DNA of 64,000 bases, taken from NCBI GenBank assembly GCA_033725935.1, contig MU867079.1:62001-126000 (forward strand). The letters are read 5' to 3'. Below, in pieces: positions 12,284-23,639 of this stretch (position 1 is the first letter of the stretch; every line of letters starts with the position of its first letter). The notes beneath the pieces are model-generated. The model was not told where the DNA came from and made no database searches. It saw nothing but the letters and a program-made list of their open reading frames with translations. The position numbers were made by a program, and so were the translations under genes. This DNA comes from Cladorrhinum sp. PSN259. Taxonomy: Eukaryota > Ascomycota > Sordariomycetes > Sordariales > Podosporaceae.

Positions 12284-13073
12284 TTTTTTGGGGGGGTATT
12301 TTTCACTTCTTATTGTCTTGTATTTTATCGTTGGTTTGGGGGTTTGTTTGTTGTTGTTGTTTTTTTGTCTGGTTGATATTTGCGTTTATTGGTATGTTGT
12401 GTTATTAATTGCTTTTTGATGAGTTGAATTATGGATGGATATGGGGAATTCGAATGGGTGTAATTTGTATTTGAAGAGATGGAACTGTGGTATCTCAAAT
12501 AATGAGAATCTTATATTGAGTGGATTGACCAAAATGCAACTTGATGGTCAATAAGTATGAAGTTGATATGCAGAAACGGTGAAGCGGAAGCTCCGGCCAA
12601 TAGAGGAGTAAAAAAGGGTGACGTCGATCCAAGCTCTGCTGTGGTGGGGTTGAAATTAGTGGGTTTCGCAGGGATAAGCTTCTCTCTTTTTGATAGCTCT
12701 GAGCTTGTGCTTTCGATTCAACACAATCTCATTTTTGGATCTCCACGAGATCACTCAATTCAAAGACGATAATGAAAACCGAATTGACTAACAGTGATTT
12801 GATCAAATATCATTTTAATTCAGACTTAAAACCGCTTTTGATAGTTAGCTGTAATCATCACAAAACCAATACTCCTATACGCTCATGTACCCCCCAAGTA
12901 TCAAGGTATACTATACAACTAATAACAGACAATCAAGACAAGAAAAAAGAACCATGTGTCAATAACCGTTAACTGCCCGATATGATCGCCTGCCTCAATA
13001 TGGCGAGCCATTCCCATTCCTTCTCCTTTTTCTTTGCCCTCGTTTCTTCACAGTTCATCTTAACCCAAGCATA
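12284..13073. other. Intergenic region
   Basis: 790 bases: T/G-rich leader of the small protein gene up to about 12420, then AT-rich sequence to the 3' end of the phosphatase gene. No gene seen. Confidence 0.5.
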
Positions 13074-15001
13074 CTATAACTTGGCCTTGACGGCCTTATC
13101 CGCTTCAACAGAAGCCGTACCCTCATTGTTCACCACAACCTCACCCGTCTGCTCCCCTGTTCCAAAGAAAATAACCTGCACGGTCAAATCATCCCTGTAC
13201 CTTCTCGAAAACGGTGCTGGCAAGGTCAACAACGCAGATACCTGCTCCTGGTTACTACCACCCAAAGCATTCCTCACCAAGTGAGTAGCCGCATTCTGAT
13301 CCTCGACGACATAATGATCCTTTCCATCACCCCACTGTCTAGCACCACGGAAGGGAGTCTTTTGTCCTCCCTTTCCATCCGCCGTGGCAACCTCAACTGG
13401 TAAATCGCCCGCTTGCTTGGATCCAAAGATGCGTGCCCAAGCCCTATCAAACTGAGATGGGCTCGACGAAGACTTTGCAGATCGTTGACTCTCAATCCAT
13501 TTGCCCACAAGGCCAATCACTTCCTCATTGGTCAACATCTCCCAAAGACCGTCCGTAGCCATAACCACAAAGTCGCCCTTCTCAGGTTCAATCTTGGTGG
13601 TGGTAATCACCGGCTCGGCCGTGACATAAGGAGGAGTCTTGAGAATTGGCGAAACGCTCCTAGCAAAGAACTGGCGTCTGAGCTTTTCAGAAACCTCCCG
13701 AGTCCACTTGTAGCTTGCATCGCCAAAAGCGCGTGCAGGCTCGAGACTACCGAGAATGCGACCATTCTTAACGACATAAGGCTCATTAGGGTGCAACTTG
13801 CGAAGTCTTTCTGCTTCGTCAGGGTTGCTACCGGTCTGGTCGACAGAGAGGGGAGTGGCAGTCCACTTTCCAGACGGTGACCGACGGCCGAGAACAGCAC
13901 GAGAATCGCCCGTGCAAGCTACCCGAAGAAGCTTTGATCTACTGTCGTAGAAAGAGAGAAGAGCACAGGATCCCGAAAGAGCCGGAGCAAGCAATTCGGC
14001 CGCGGCAATCTTGTTGTTCGCCTGCAAGACCTTGGTCACGCTCTGGTTGACAATCTCGTCATCCAGCTTCAAAAATCCCGCCTTCATGGCGCTCTCAATG
14101 GCTTCCGGTGGTGGGATTAATCCGCTATTTGCCTTGTAAGTCTCGTTGAGTTCGCGTGCGACATAGCTCACCAACGTCTGGCGGAGCTTTGCCGAGGTCG
14201 TCCATCCACTACAAGATCCAAATTAGCATCCTCCACGCGTTTCTTTTATCCAAATGAGACCTACGAGTGTCCATCAAACACGCCCCAAAACATCCAATCG
14301 TTGCTTCCCTTGCCATCGACGCGGTCGGGAACCTCTACAATCTTCTCGGCGTGGTCGTCCTCAATGGGATCATTGCTGGGAAGCTGCACGAGATCGTACC
14401 GAACCACGCCCTGTCCTCTGTTGACAAAGTAAGACTCCTCACTCTTTCGTAATTTCTCGGTAGCCTGTTCAGGACTAAGCATCTCGATGACACGTCTGCC
14501 GTCTTCACTGGTCGTCTTGGAAATGGGACCCTCGCCTACAAACGTTCCAGTCTGCAGATCATCAGCCCCGATCACAAGAACGGAACGGGTGGGGACCGCA
14601 GAGCCTGCTGGGGAATCGGTAGAGTATGGCCGCGAGATTCCAGATGTGCTATCGGTAGCATTGCCGTCACTGTATGAGTACCAGGCCCCGTATCCGACCA
14701 GTGCTGAAACCAAGGCGACGCCGGCCCTGCGGAAGTACATTGATGATTGGAGGGGCTCCCCTACGAATGGTTTGTTATGATGATTCTGGATACGATCATT
14801 CTTTGGCCGGGAAGATGATTTCGCGAGGCTCGAAGAGGACGAGGATAGGTATCGGCGGGTGGTGGAGGCGGTGGGAGACCGGAGAGATGATATGGTTTTC
14901 AATGACGGAAAGAGGAGAGATGAACTCCTTCGGCTAGTGCGGAGGCCCCGGAGGGTGCATTGAAACGTGGTCCGAAAGGCTTGGACGGCGGCGCGGCGCA
15001 T
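13074..15001 (-). CDS. Mitochondrial PP2C-type protein phosphatase (Ptc5 / pyruvate dehydrogenase phosphatase type)
   Basis: Metal-dependent Ser/Thr phosphatase; mitochondrial members of this shape dephosphorylate the E1 subunit of pyruvate dehydrogenase. Two exons (15001-14265, 14208-13074) give 623 residues. Seen: an Arg/Ser-rich targeting region beginning MRRAAVQAFRTTFQ, a hydrophobic segment near residue 95 (VALVSALVGYGAWY), and the PP2C motifs GVFDGHSGW (split by the intron), CTGDSRAVLGR, ATDGLWEMLTNEEVIGLV and RDDLTVQVIFF, whose Asp residues bind the metal pair. The start at 15001 is chosen over an in-frame one at 15136 because targeting features begin there. It ends at TAG followed by 34 open codons, within the background seen for other genes here. 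Confidence 0.88.
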
Positions 15002-15995
15002 GGCTGCTGATGAATATAAGTTCCGTCCACCTTGCAGCTTGGTGGAACGGAAGAGGATGGATGTGGACAGGAGGAAGTGTGGAGGTTGAGAATGGAATTG
15101 GGAATGGGAAGAGAAGAAATGCGAGGGCGGCGGCACTGCAGGTTTGGTTGGTTACAGCAGAGAAGGGAGACAAGGGCGCTATGGCTCTGACGCGCAGCCA
15201 CTGTGGACAGTTTCGACAACACAATTGTTGACCAAGTTTTTGTTCAGCATGCAATCAATGATACTTTGATGTAAAAGGTGGTAATTGTACTCGAAGATTG
15301 ACGGGGAACTCTGAATTTGGTTCAAGAGTAGGTTCAATTAATTAATTAATTCATTCCTTCTAATTGAGATTCGTCGATTTCAATTGTGGCAGGGACGATG
15401 AAGCTCTCGACACTGATCACAGTGCGAAGACCGCCCAGAGTGAATATTGATGGTTCCAGTCATCCATGATGAAAATGAATGCCGAGATATGTGAATATCA
15501 TATCCCAAATCCTCTCTAGCACCACTGAAAAAATCATCATGGGTTCGATCTCAAAACGATGCTTATTCTAAGGCCTGTAGGTAGATAGGCCAAATAAAGT
15601 CAACATGGCTACCTAAAACACACACTATGGATATGACTGCACCGTCGTAATGCTCAAACAGGAATAACAGATGTGCTTGTGTGGTGGGGTTTCCCCAGCT
15701 TTCACATGCGACTCTAATGTAACCACTCTCACAGCCACCTTCACCACCAACCTGTTGTTGACATTTGCCGTGGAGATATGAAGTTGCGATTTAACTGAAT
15801 CGAATAACGCAATCACAATTTTTCTACATTATCTTCAGAAAACCGATCTTATACATCTGAATGCACAACACCATCTCATCTCTCCCATCCACTACTTACC
15901 CCGCCAACCCCCCGACTCTCATCCCACCACCCGTTTCATTCACACCAACAACATCAGTACCTGTTTCCTTATTATATCCCATCTGCACCATCACA
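15002..15995. other. Divergent intergenic region between the phosphatase and KPWE genes
   Basis: About 1 kb with both promoters. Holds a short (AATT)n run near 15335-15352. No gene seen. Confidence 0.5.
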
Positions 15996-16854
15996 ATGGC
16001 CACCTCAGCAGCTCCTCCTTCCACAGAGTCCCCCAATGCAATCTTTACCAAATTCGACACATTCCCATGGACCCAAGACCGCGATTTCATCGTAAGCCAC
16101 TCCTCATCCTCCTCCGCCTCCTCCACTTACATCCCTTCCAACATCACTTACGCATTCACTTCAGCAAGGCCTCCATGCAACACTAGGCGACTCCCTCTCC
16201 TCAACTTCTGACCCATTCACCCGCCGCAAAATCCTGGACACGATCCTCCAAACCAGAATCTGGTGGTACCAATCCCGGACCAACACCACGATCGACCTCA
16301 ACTCCTACCTCGCTTTTACCGAGGCCAACCCTCGCACCTCACCGGACCAGGAGATCCTCAAGAAGACTAAGTGGATTTACAGTCAGCTCAAAGCTCGCTT
16401 GGCGCCGCAGTCTTCTTCATCTTCGTCCTCGCAGGTTGAGGTTCAGCAAGATATCCCAGCATGGCAGTTACAAGCTCCCAAGCTCGATCTGAGCAAGAAG
16501 GCAGATGACCACGAGGCACGCGAGGGCGGCAGTAGTAGTGATGGCGCGCCGTACCCCGATAAGTTCCAGGCTATCATTGAGGCCGTGACGACGGGGAAGA
16601 CCATCGAGGGGATCAAGGAGATTCCTAATACGGTTGTTAGGCAGGAGGTAAGTTTTTCCACCCAGCTCCAACTGATCCTGGTGAGATGGTTTACTGATGA
16701 GCAAAAATAGGGAATTAATCCAGTGGGCATGAAGGTCCGCCCGCAGAAGCCCTGGGAGCGACACTTGCCTCCCAAGGGTGGTGGCGGTAGTGGCCACGAC
16801 GAGGGGAGCCAGTTCGGGAATGTGCTGGATACGCAGTTTCCTCCTATTGCTTGA
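15996..16854 (+). CDS. KPWE-domain protein, candidate peroxin Pex39
   Basis: Three exons (15996-16091, 16165-16647, 16711-16854) give 240 residues. Seen: an N-terminal helical part (FPWTQDRDF, then a conserved-looking WWYQSRTNTTIDLNSYL), a low-complexity Ser/Gln stretch, then a C-terminal module with YPDKFQAIIEAVTTGKTIEG, KEIPNTVVRQE and, across the second intron, GMKVRPQKPWER. The pattern 'YPxxF...TGKxIxGIxEIPxT...KPWE' is that of the KPWE domain found next to Pex14-like proteins. A short protein with (R/K)PWE has recently been described as Pex39, which helps Pex7-dependent PTS2 import; that identification is inference here. The gene is divergent from the phosphatase gene. The start at 15996 is preferred to an in-frame one at 15861 in Pro/Thr-rich leader. 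Confidence 0.75.
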
Positions 16855-17660
16855 GAGGCCCTGTCATCAGGACTACCTGACTGTATTACAAGGTTTTATC
16901 ATTATATTGCCGGAGCGATTTGCATCATGGAAAACAGTATTGAAGGAACCAGCGTATCAAAGCCGTTACTTTATATTGTTAGCCTCGTTTAAAGTCAGAT
17001 GAACAAGAAAAGGAATGCGTATTTGTATCAATAAAACGAAGTTTCATCACTAAAAGTGAGAATTGATAAGTGTGTATAAAATGATGGAAGATTATGTTCA
17101 CTAGGTGAGGGGCTGTCTTTTTTATCTAATTACGGACAGTTCACCTGCATAATTCTGTCATATACATTCAGTTTGTATCTGAACAAAATTAGTTTCGGCT
17201 TAAGGAGCCTATCTAACGGCAAGTGCTAGCAAGCTAATACTGATAATGCCTATGGTGATGTGAGTGTACTCCATTAGATAAGTGTGAAGAGAGGCAGCAA
17301 TCTAATGATTGACCATAAGATATTCGAACCAAATATTAGGATAGATGACACTCCATGCTTCCATTTCTCAAGTATGCTAGTATGATAGATAAAATAGAAA
17401 TATGTACAAGTTGCATGTCCTAGTGTAGACAAGATGATACAAAAAAGAAAAATGTAAAAATGAAAAGCACAAAATGTGCAAATCAGTAATCTTGACCTCT
17501 AAAAAGACCAAGATACCAAAACAGTTTCAAATAAATATGCAACCTTTCCTTTCCTTTTGCGACATACATGCTTATTGTTGATGTTATATGCATCCCTCCA
17601 TGTTATCCAAAATTTCTCATACAAGTCTCTTCCCACTTTCATTATTCATCAACTCATCAT
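16855..17660. other. Convergent intergenic region
   Basis: About 0.8 kb of AT-rich sequence between the 3' ends of the KPWE and glucoamylase genes. No gene seen. Confidence 0.5.
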
Positions 17661-19553
17661 TTATTTCCAGCTGTCGTTCTGGGTCTTGAGGTCGCAAGTA
17701 GCAGAGCCAACAGAAAGGTTTCTGTTCGGGTCGCTCTCCCAGGTAACAGTAGATCCGGCAACACGAATGTACTTGTACTGAACGTTGCTACCAGCCGCAA
17801 TAGGAATGGTAACAGACCAGAGAGGGTCGTTGCTCTTGTAACCGGAAGCAGAAAGAGGAATGGACTTGTCAGTGTTCCAGTTACCAAGCTCAGGAATGTT
17901 CCCGACGACGCGGATGTTCTGGCCAAAAGCGGTGGTGGCACGGTGGTTGAAGGTGACAAAGACTTGCTCAGGGTTGGTGCAGCCGGTCGGGATGGGAGTT
18001 GGGGCAGGGGCAGCGTTGGCCTGAGGAGTCTGATTGGCAGGGAAGGTAGGGACGGGAGCCGCAGAGTAGGTGCCGGCGATCTGGCGAAGCTGGCAGGTGC
18101 TGGGGAGAGTGTTGCCGGAGCTAGCAGACCAGCCGGTAGGGACAATGCCAGCGCGGCGGGAGGTGGCAGTCAAGAACGAAGCATAGGACCAGGTCAAGTC
18201 AGGGGCAGCGATAGGAGTGCCAGTGTTGCGGTCAAACTGCTCGGGCAGGGCACCGTTGGAGTGAGCATACTTGGCGTTGATCTCGATGAAGCCATCAGCA
18301 TATGCGGAGACGGCGTCAATGATCTGGTTGAAGGTGCTGGAGCCGGAGGCGTAGGTGCCAGTGCTGATGCCAGAGACGAGGTCACGGAAGAAGCCGAGGG
18401 ACGTGGAAGTGACAGTGATGGACCCGGTCTTCTTCCAGACGTAGATGGAATCATATAGCTGCTCAGCGGCCGCGAAGGTGGCCAGGAACCAAGGGTTGCC
18501 GTTGTAGTAGACATCCTCGGAGTAGCGACCGACGGCGACAGCCTTGCCCTGGGGGATACCGCTGTTGACCTTGTAGATGGAGCGGAAAGAGTCGACGACG
18601 GCCTTGTGGTTGGAGAGAGCCTTGTCAGAGCAGGGCTGGAAGGTGTTGGCATCGCAGCCGACGGTGGGGTCGAAGTTGTGGATGGCGGCGAGGATGGAGT
18701 TGGCGTCCTTGCCGGAGCGGTACTCGCCACCGTTAATGTTGGAGACGATGTAGCCGGCGTTGTTCCAGAAACTCTGCTGGAAGCAAAGAACATGGGGGGC
18801 AACGGTGGTGTAGACGCGAGTGGGCTGGCCGAGGTTGGCAGCGAGCTCAGCACCCTCGACGAGGGCACGGTGGCTGGCGGTGATGGTGAAGAAGGAGCTG
18901 CCGGGAACCTCCTCCCAAAGATCGAAGCCGGTCTCGTTCCAGTACTGGGCGGTGTAGGCGAGATCGTTCTTGATGGTGGGCCAGACCTGGGTGAGAGCCG
19001 TCGACTTGTAGCCGTTCTCGATGAGCCACTTGGCGTAGCGGATCATGGCGACGGCACGGAGAGGAGGGCCATCTCTCTGAGGGCGGCCCCATTCGCCGGT
19101 GAAGGCGGTGAGGTCGACGCGGAACTTGGCCTCACCGAGACCCTGGCCGTCAGCGAGACCACCGGACGGGTTGCCGACTGGCTGAAGCTTGGCATTGGCA
19201 ATGATGAAGTTCTTGACCTGGGTCTGGAGATCGGCCGTGTAATTGTGGGCGAAGGCATCGGCAATGTTCTTGAAGACCAGAGCCGAGTCGCGGGTCCAGG
19301 TGTACCAGTAGTCGGGGTTGCTCTTGGAGGGAGAGGCAACGACGGTACCGGAAGCGACACCCTGAGCAGCACAGCCGTTGGGACCGATGTTGCAGAGGAG
19401 CTTTTGCCAAGCAATGGGAGTCTCGGTGTTGATCCAGGAGTCAACGGCCCGCTTGGTGATCTCGGCTTCCCGCTTGCTGTTGGTGCCGGGGAGACCAAGG
19501 ACCGAGTGGACTGCACAGGCGCCCAGAAGGGCGAGCGAAGTGAAGGCGTGCAT
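17661..19553 (-). CDS. Secreted glucoamylase, GH15 catalytic domain plus CBM20 starch-binding domain
   Basis: Releases glucose from the non-reducing ends of starch, outside the cell. Intronless, 630 residues. Seen: signal peptide MHAFTSLALLGACAVHSVLG; a dibasic Kex2-type site (AEITKR) before the mature start AVDSWINTETPIA; GH15 signatures DYWYTWTRDSA, WGRPQRDGPPLRA, GFDLWEEV (catalytic acid Glu) and LPEQFDR...LTWSYASF (catalytic base Glu in PEQF); then a short Ala/Pro linker and a C-terminal CBM20 of about 100 residues with FNHRATTAFGQ, GNWN and PLWSVTIPI. The linker is far shorter than the Ser/Thr-rich one of Aspergillus. An upstream in-frame ATG at 19655 abuts a TATA box, so translation starts at 19553. 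Confidence 0.95.
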   Translation of the reverse strand: MHAFTSLALLGACAVHSVLGLPGTNSKREAEITKRAVDSWINTETPIAWQKLLCNIGPNGCAAQGVASGTVVASPSKSNPDYWYTWTRDSALVFKNIADAFAHNYTADLQTQVKNFIIANAKLQPVGNPSGGLADGQGLGEAKFRVDLTAFTGEWGRPQRDGPPLRAVAMIRYAKWLIENGYKSTALTQVWPTIKNDLAYTAQYWNETGFDLWEEVPGSSFFTITASHRALVEGAELAANLGQPTRVYTTVAPHVLCFQQSFWNNAGYIVSNINGGEYRSGKDANSILAAIHNFDPTVGCDANTFQPCSDKALSNHKAVVDSFRSIYKVNSGIPQGKAVAVGRYSEDVYYNGNPWFLATFAAAEQLYDSIYVWKKTGSITVTSTSLGFFRDLVSGISTGTYASGSSTFNQIIDAVSAYADGFIEINAKYAHSNGALPEQFDRNTGTPIAAPDLTWSYASFLTATSRRAGIVPTGWSASSGNTLPSTCQLRQIAGTYSAAPVPTFPANQTPQANAAPAPTPIPTGCTNPEQVFVTFNHRATTAFGQNIRVVGNIPELGNWNTDKSIPLSASGYKSNDPLWSVTIPIAAGSNVQYKYIRVAGSTVTWESDPNRNLSVGSATCDLKTQNDSWK

Positions 19554-19655
19554 GACTGGGAAGAGGACGAGACCAGAGGAGTTGAATGCTGGTGATGATG
19601 CCGCTGTTGGGATGAGGGACTGGAAATAGTCTACGAGGAGCGCCATCTCTACCAT

Positions 19656-19662
19656 CTTTATA
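19656..19662 (-). promoter_or_regulatory. TATA box of the glucoamylase gene
   Basis: TATAAAG on the minus strand, about 105 bases upstream of the signal-peptide ATG at 19553. Transcription would begin some 30 bases further down, which rules out the ATG at 19655 immediately next to the box. Confidence 0.6.
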
Positions 19663-21436
19663 CTCGATCATCAACACATACAACAAATGGATTTGCAACT
19701 ATTTCCACCCTTGGGCTTCTTGCCCGTGTGGAGATCTCTTGGGAAAGGGCCGAACACCAGAGCCCTCAAGGACCTTGGCTCGGTGCTTCTCGTCGTCGAC
19801 AAGGCGAAAACCGTGCGCACTCCACGGGGAGCCGGGGACCGAGGTGTTGCAATGAGGGCGCAGCCGAGATGGTCCTGGATGCTTGGATGATCGAAAAGCA
19901 CCGATGTGTAGCCGTGACAAGCCCCGATTGGGAATGGCAGCCGCGGAGTCGAAATCTGGAGAAGGGTAGTGGCGCCGATGACCGAGAGCAACCCCGGATT
20001 ATGTTGCATGAGAGCATTGGGGAAGACAATTTTATGAGTGCAGAGCGCCAATGCGGGGGACCTGGCAGTGCCTGGGGAAAAAGGAGCACTAAGCTCAGGA
20101 ACCAGCCATGTGATGATGCGGGGGAGCTGCCTGCAGTGCCTGGCTGGCAGAGCTGTCATCTGATGAGTGGCTGTCAATTGTTTGAGATTTGACGGCATGA
20201 CATGTCACCAGTAACCGACCACAACGTCATAGATGTTATCTGATGTAGAATAAACATTTCCGTGTTCGACTGCTACTTGTCGTTCATTATCGTTGACGTC
20301 GTTGTCCGCTGTGGAGAGTTTACGATAGCTCAACGGTCTGAAGAGCTTGGTACCTTAATTCTGCGGCTAGTGTCCATCGGCCCCGCAAACAACACAGCTG
20401 TTCGAATCGGTCCGTCCGACACCAGTGCATCTTTCTCCCCAGCGCTGGTTTCGAAATAACAAGAAACTGGAGTGGTGAGGTTGCATTGATGTTCCCCGCA
20501 CCCGGCATCCGGAGAAAGGATCGAGACCAGTTTGTGGGGTCCCCGGGTTTTGGATCGAAAAAGGGATGCTCGCACCGAGCCGACCGAGTCTCTGCAACGG
20601 CCACGCGCGCAATGCCGTACCTTTGCAAATCTTGCACCGTAATCTTGTCATTATGCACAACAGAAATAGATCGGTCCCTTTTTGACGAATGCGAGACATC
20701 TAGGACAGACACCTTGGACAGGCATCTTGGACAGGAATCTTGACAGGCATCTTAGACAGGCATCTTAGACTCCAACAATCACGTAGAAAATCATCGTGAG
20801 GTTGACACAAAAGACGCTGCACAAGTGGAGGAGCAAAAACACATCAAGACGTTCACGAACCACTTCATCAGCAAAAATAAAAATGTAGTACGGCCATGGT
20901 TACCCCCAGCTTCACGGACCGACGGTCTCGGCGAACGGCTTGGAATATGGCGTCCCCAGCATCCTGCTTCACAACGCTCAAGCGGTTTTACCCGCGAACG
21001 AAGCTCCCCAGAAATAGGTTATTCTGGGACCTGTCGGTAGGAAATTGACATCACGATAAAAAGATGGCTCCTTGGTTACCGAGCTGCGACAGCACTCGAC
21101 CCTAGCCGCCGGGGCGACAGAGGAATGCTGTGCACAGGTCCTGTGGTGAGAAAAGAGAAAAGGAAAAGGAAGAAATTCCCACACGCGAATTTGATATAGC
21201 TAAATTTTTGGAAAGTGGGGACGCTGCAGCCTTGTCAGCTTATCTCTTTATCAGACCTTTCGAATTCCAGCTTTGCGTGGAAGAAGTGGGTTCATTTTAC
21301 GTCCCAAGGCCAGCCACCGACTCCACAACCGTCCAGCCTCACGCCTTACCTTCAGCTTCCAAAGTTCAAGTAACAAATTTCCATTCCCATTTGCAACGTC
21401 ATTTCTTCAACACAACATTGCCGTGAAAATACTAAA
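19663..21436. other. Divergent intergenic region, glucoamylase and Snu66 promoters
   Basis: 1.77 kb, unusually long, as expected for a regulated secreted-enzyme promoter. It holds a 13-bp minisatellite (separate entry). Open frames of 130-175 codons at 19671-20198 and 20320-20712 have no recognisable domain. Confidence 0.5.
20696..20771. repeat. Minisatellite, about six 13-bp units
   Basis: Tandem units close to TTGGACAGGCATC with 1-3 changes each (ACATCTAGGACAGAC, CTTGGACAGGCAT, CTTGGACAGGAAT, CTTGACAGGCAT, CTTAGACAGGCAT, CTTAGAC). No conserved reading frame runs through it. Confidence 0.75.
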
Positions 21437-23392
21437 ATGGACGCCGCATCGATTGAGGAGATCAACAAGGTCCGGCGGGCGATGGGGATGAAGCCCCTGC
21501 CTGTTCCCGGAGCAGCACCGCCACCAAAAGAAGCAACACCCGAACCAGAAGAGGGCGAGAAGGCGAGCACCCTCGAGACCCGCGAAGCAGCCGGCTACGA
21601 CAACTACAAGAAAGCGCTCGAGGCCGAAGAAGCGAAAAGAAAACGCGACGAGAGGTTACAGGCCATCAAGAAGGCGCGAGAACTAGCACAACGCAATGCA
21701 GTTCTCAAGGGCAAGGGTCTGGCCGATGATGACGATGATCTGGATGCCGTATCATGGCTGAAGAGCCAGAAGAAGCGACAAAAGAAGATTGAAACCGCGC
21801 GCAAAGCTGAGGAAGAGAAGGAGGCGGCAGAGGCAGCCCGGATTGCCGAACACACTGCGGCGGATCTTGCTGGAGTCAAAGTCGCCCATGATATGAACAA
21901 CTTCCTTGATGGCGATGACCAAGTCCTGACATTGAAAGATACGGGAGTTCTGGAAAATGAGGAGGAAGGAGATGAACTTGAAAATCTGAATCTGCGGGAA
22001 CAAGAAAAGTTGCAAGAGAGACTTGACCTCAAGAAGAAGAAACCGATCTATGACCCCAACGATGTCGACGAGACAAGCACGATCGGTATTCTTGCTCAAT
22101 ACGATGAAGAGATCAACGGCAAGAAGAAGAAGGCATTTAGTCTGGATTCATTAGGCACCTCTTCCGATTTGGCGGATATTCTCGATGCTCCAGTACAAAA
22201 AAGAAAACGCCAGGTCGTAGATATGGACGTTCTTGAAGACGCCCCTGCACCCGTATCCGACTACCTCGACGCATCAGAAGTTAAGGTCAAGAAGCTAAAG
22301 AAGAAGAAGTCAAAGTCAACCAGACAACGTCGGGGAGATGATGATGATGTCCTCTTTGATGGGAACACAGTTGGCACCGGTGATGCAAATGAAGAGATGG
22401 ATATAGACTCTGCGGTAGCTACGTTCACCAAAAAGAGGAAAGTGGTGGATGACAGCTTTGTTGATGACGAGGACCTCCAAGCAACCCTTGCCTCTCAACG
22501 AAGAGAAGCACTCAAGAAGCGCAAGAAGATGCGACCGGAGGATCTTGCTCGTCAATTGCGGGAGGAAACCGCCCAGGGGACCCCAGACCCAGAGGCGGAG
22601 GGAGCAGGCAATGGCATCGTCATTGATGAGATCAGCGAGTTTGTTGAGACTCTTCGCGCCGATCAGGGCGAGGAAGAACGCAAGCGGCCCAAGCCCAAAC
22701 CTGTCGAGCAGAAGGAGACTCTCACCGCTATGGAAGACGAGTCAGATGAGGAGATGCAAGATGCTGATGATCACGGCGACGCTCGTGCTACCTCTCCCCT
22801 GACGGAGGTTCCTCTGGGTGTGGAAGAAGAAAAGACAGTCGGCCAAGGCATGGCCGCCACTTTATCACTGCTCCGTGAGCGCAACCTCATCGAAGATGGC
22901 CACGGCGCCGAGCTCAACGAAAAAGACCGCCAGCGTCAACGTTTCCTCAACGAGCTCCACCGCCGCATGGCGCTCTTCGACGAAGAAACCAAGAAAGAAC
23001 GCGAGCGTGATCGTGCCAGCGGCAGACTGGAACACATGTCGGCCCGTGAGAAGGAGGATTGGCAACGCCATCAGAACACGAAGCGCGATCAGCACCAGAG
23101 CAGAGTCATTGATCAACTTTACAGGGAAGGATATAAACCTGATGTGAAGCTGCGGTATATCGATGCGGAGGGTAGAAGTTTGGACCAGAAGGAGGCTTTC
23201 AAGGAGTTGAGTCATCAGTTCCACGGTAAGGGGAGCGGAAAGCTCAAGACGGATAAGAAGCTGAAGAAGATGGCGGAGGAGAAGAGGAGAATGCAGCAGA
23301 GCGCTTTTGACGCTGCGCAGGCGGCTGGTATGAGCAGTGCTGCTAGGGATCAGGGGAAGAAGAGGAGGGAAGCCGGTGTGAGACTGGCTTAA
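21437..23392 (+). CDS. Snu66/SART1-family U4/U6.U5 tri-snRNP protein
   Basis: Spliceosomal protein needed to keep or recruit the tri-snRNP in pre-mRNA splicing in the nucleus. Single exon, 651 residues. Seen: the N-terminal family signature SIEEINKVRRAMGMKPLPVP; long Lys/Glu-rich coiled coils; NLREQEKLQERLDLKKKKPIYDP; repeated nuclear-localisation-like Lys/Arg runs; MAATLSLLRERNLI in the second half; and the C-terminal signature LSHQFHGKGSGKLKTDKKLK. Length fits the family. The start is in context AAAATGG just after a clear leader. Its 3' end faces the riboside kinase gene. Confidence 0.93.
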   Translation: MDAASIEEINKVRRAMGMKPLPVPGAAPPPKEATPEPEEGEKASTLETREAAGYDNYKKALEAEEAKRKRDERLQAIKKARELAQRNAVLKGKGLADDDDDLDAVSWLKSQKKRQKKIETARKAEEEKEAAEAARIAEHTAADLAGVKVAHDMNNFLDGDDQVLTLKDTGVLENEEEGDELENLNLREQEKLQERLDLKKKKPIYDPNDVDETSTIGILAQYDEEINGKKKKAFSLDSLGTSSDLADILDAPVQKRKRQVVDMDVLEDAPAPVSDYLDASEVKVKKLKKKKSKSTRQRRGDDDDVLFDGNTVGTGDANEEMDIDSAVATFTKKRKVVDDSFVDDEDLQATLASQRREALKKRKKMRPEDLARQLREETAQGTPDPEAEGAGNGIVIDEISEFVETLRADQGEEERKRPKPKPVEQKETLTAMEDESDEEMQDADDHGDARATSPLTEVPLGVEEEKTVGQGMAATLSLLRERNLIEDGHGAELNEKDRQRQRFLNELHRRMALFDEETKKERERDRASGRLEHMSAREKEDWQRHQNTKRDQHQSRVIDQLYREGYKPDVKLRYIDAEGRSLDQKEAFKELSHQFHGKGSGKLKTDKKLKKMAEEKRRMQQSAFDAAQAAGMSSAARDQGKKRREAGVRLA

Positions 23393-23599
23393 AAGCGCTG
23401 CTGGTCATACGGATAACTGATCGAGATATGGTTGTACACTGTTAGGTGTTGAGGACGGAGGGAATAACTTAAAGGTGCAACACCCTATACTTTCCTGCCT
23501 TTTGCTTTCAAATATATTTGTATGTGTTTGCTGACGTCCAGTGAGCTTGATAGTGAACCGAGGTAAGCTGTAGATCCAGAGGCTGCGGCCATTCCCTGA

Positions 23600-23639
<40 letters not shown>

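Noticed and set aside
13065..13084. TAG of the PP2C gene as another editing site (CCAAG/CTTGG stem with the TAG in the loop)
   Set aside because: The 34-codon extension is within the background seen after TGA stops here (42 and 45 codons), and a 5-bp stem with a 10-base loop is common by chance.
15530..15570. tRNA gene, from a GGTTCGA B-box-like match
   Set aside because: No matching acceptor stem or A-box upstream, and the B-box is incomplete.
17661..19553. Start of glucoamylase at 19655
   Set aside because: That ATG directly follows a TATA box, and the signal peptide begins at 19553.
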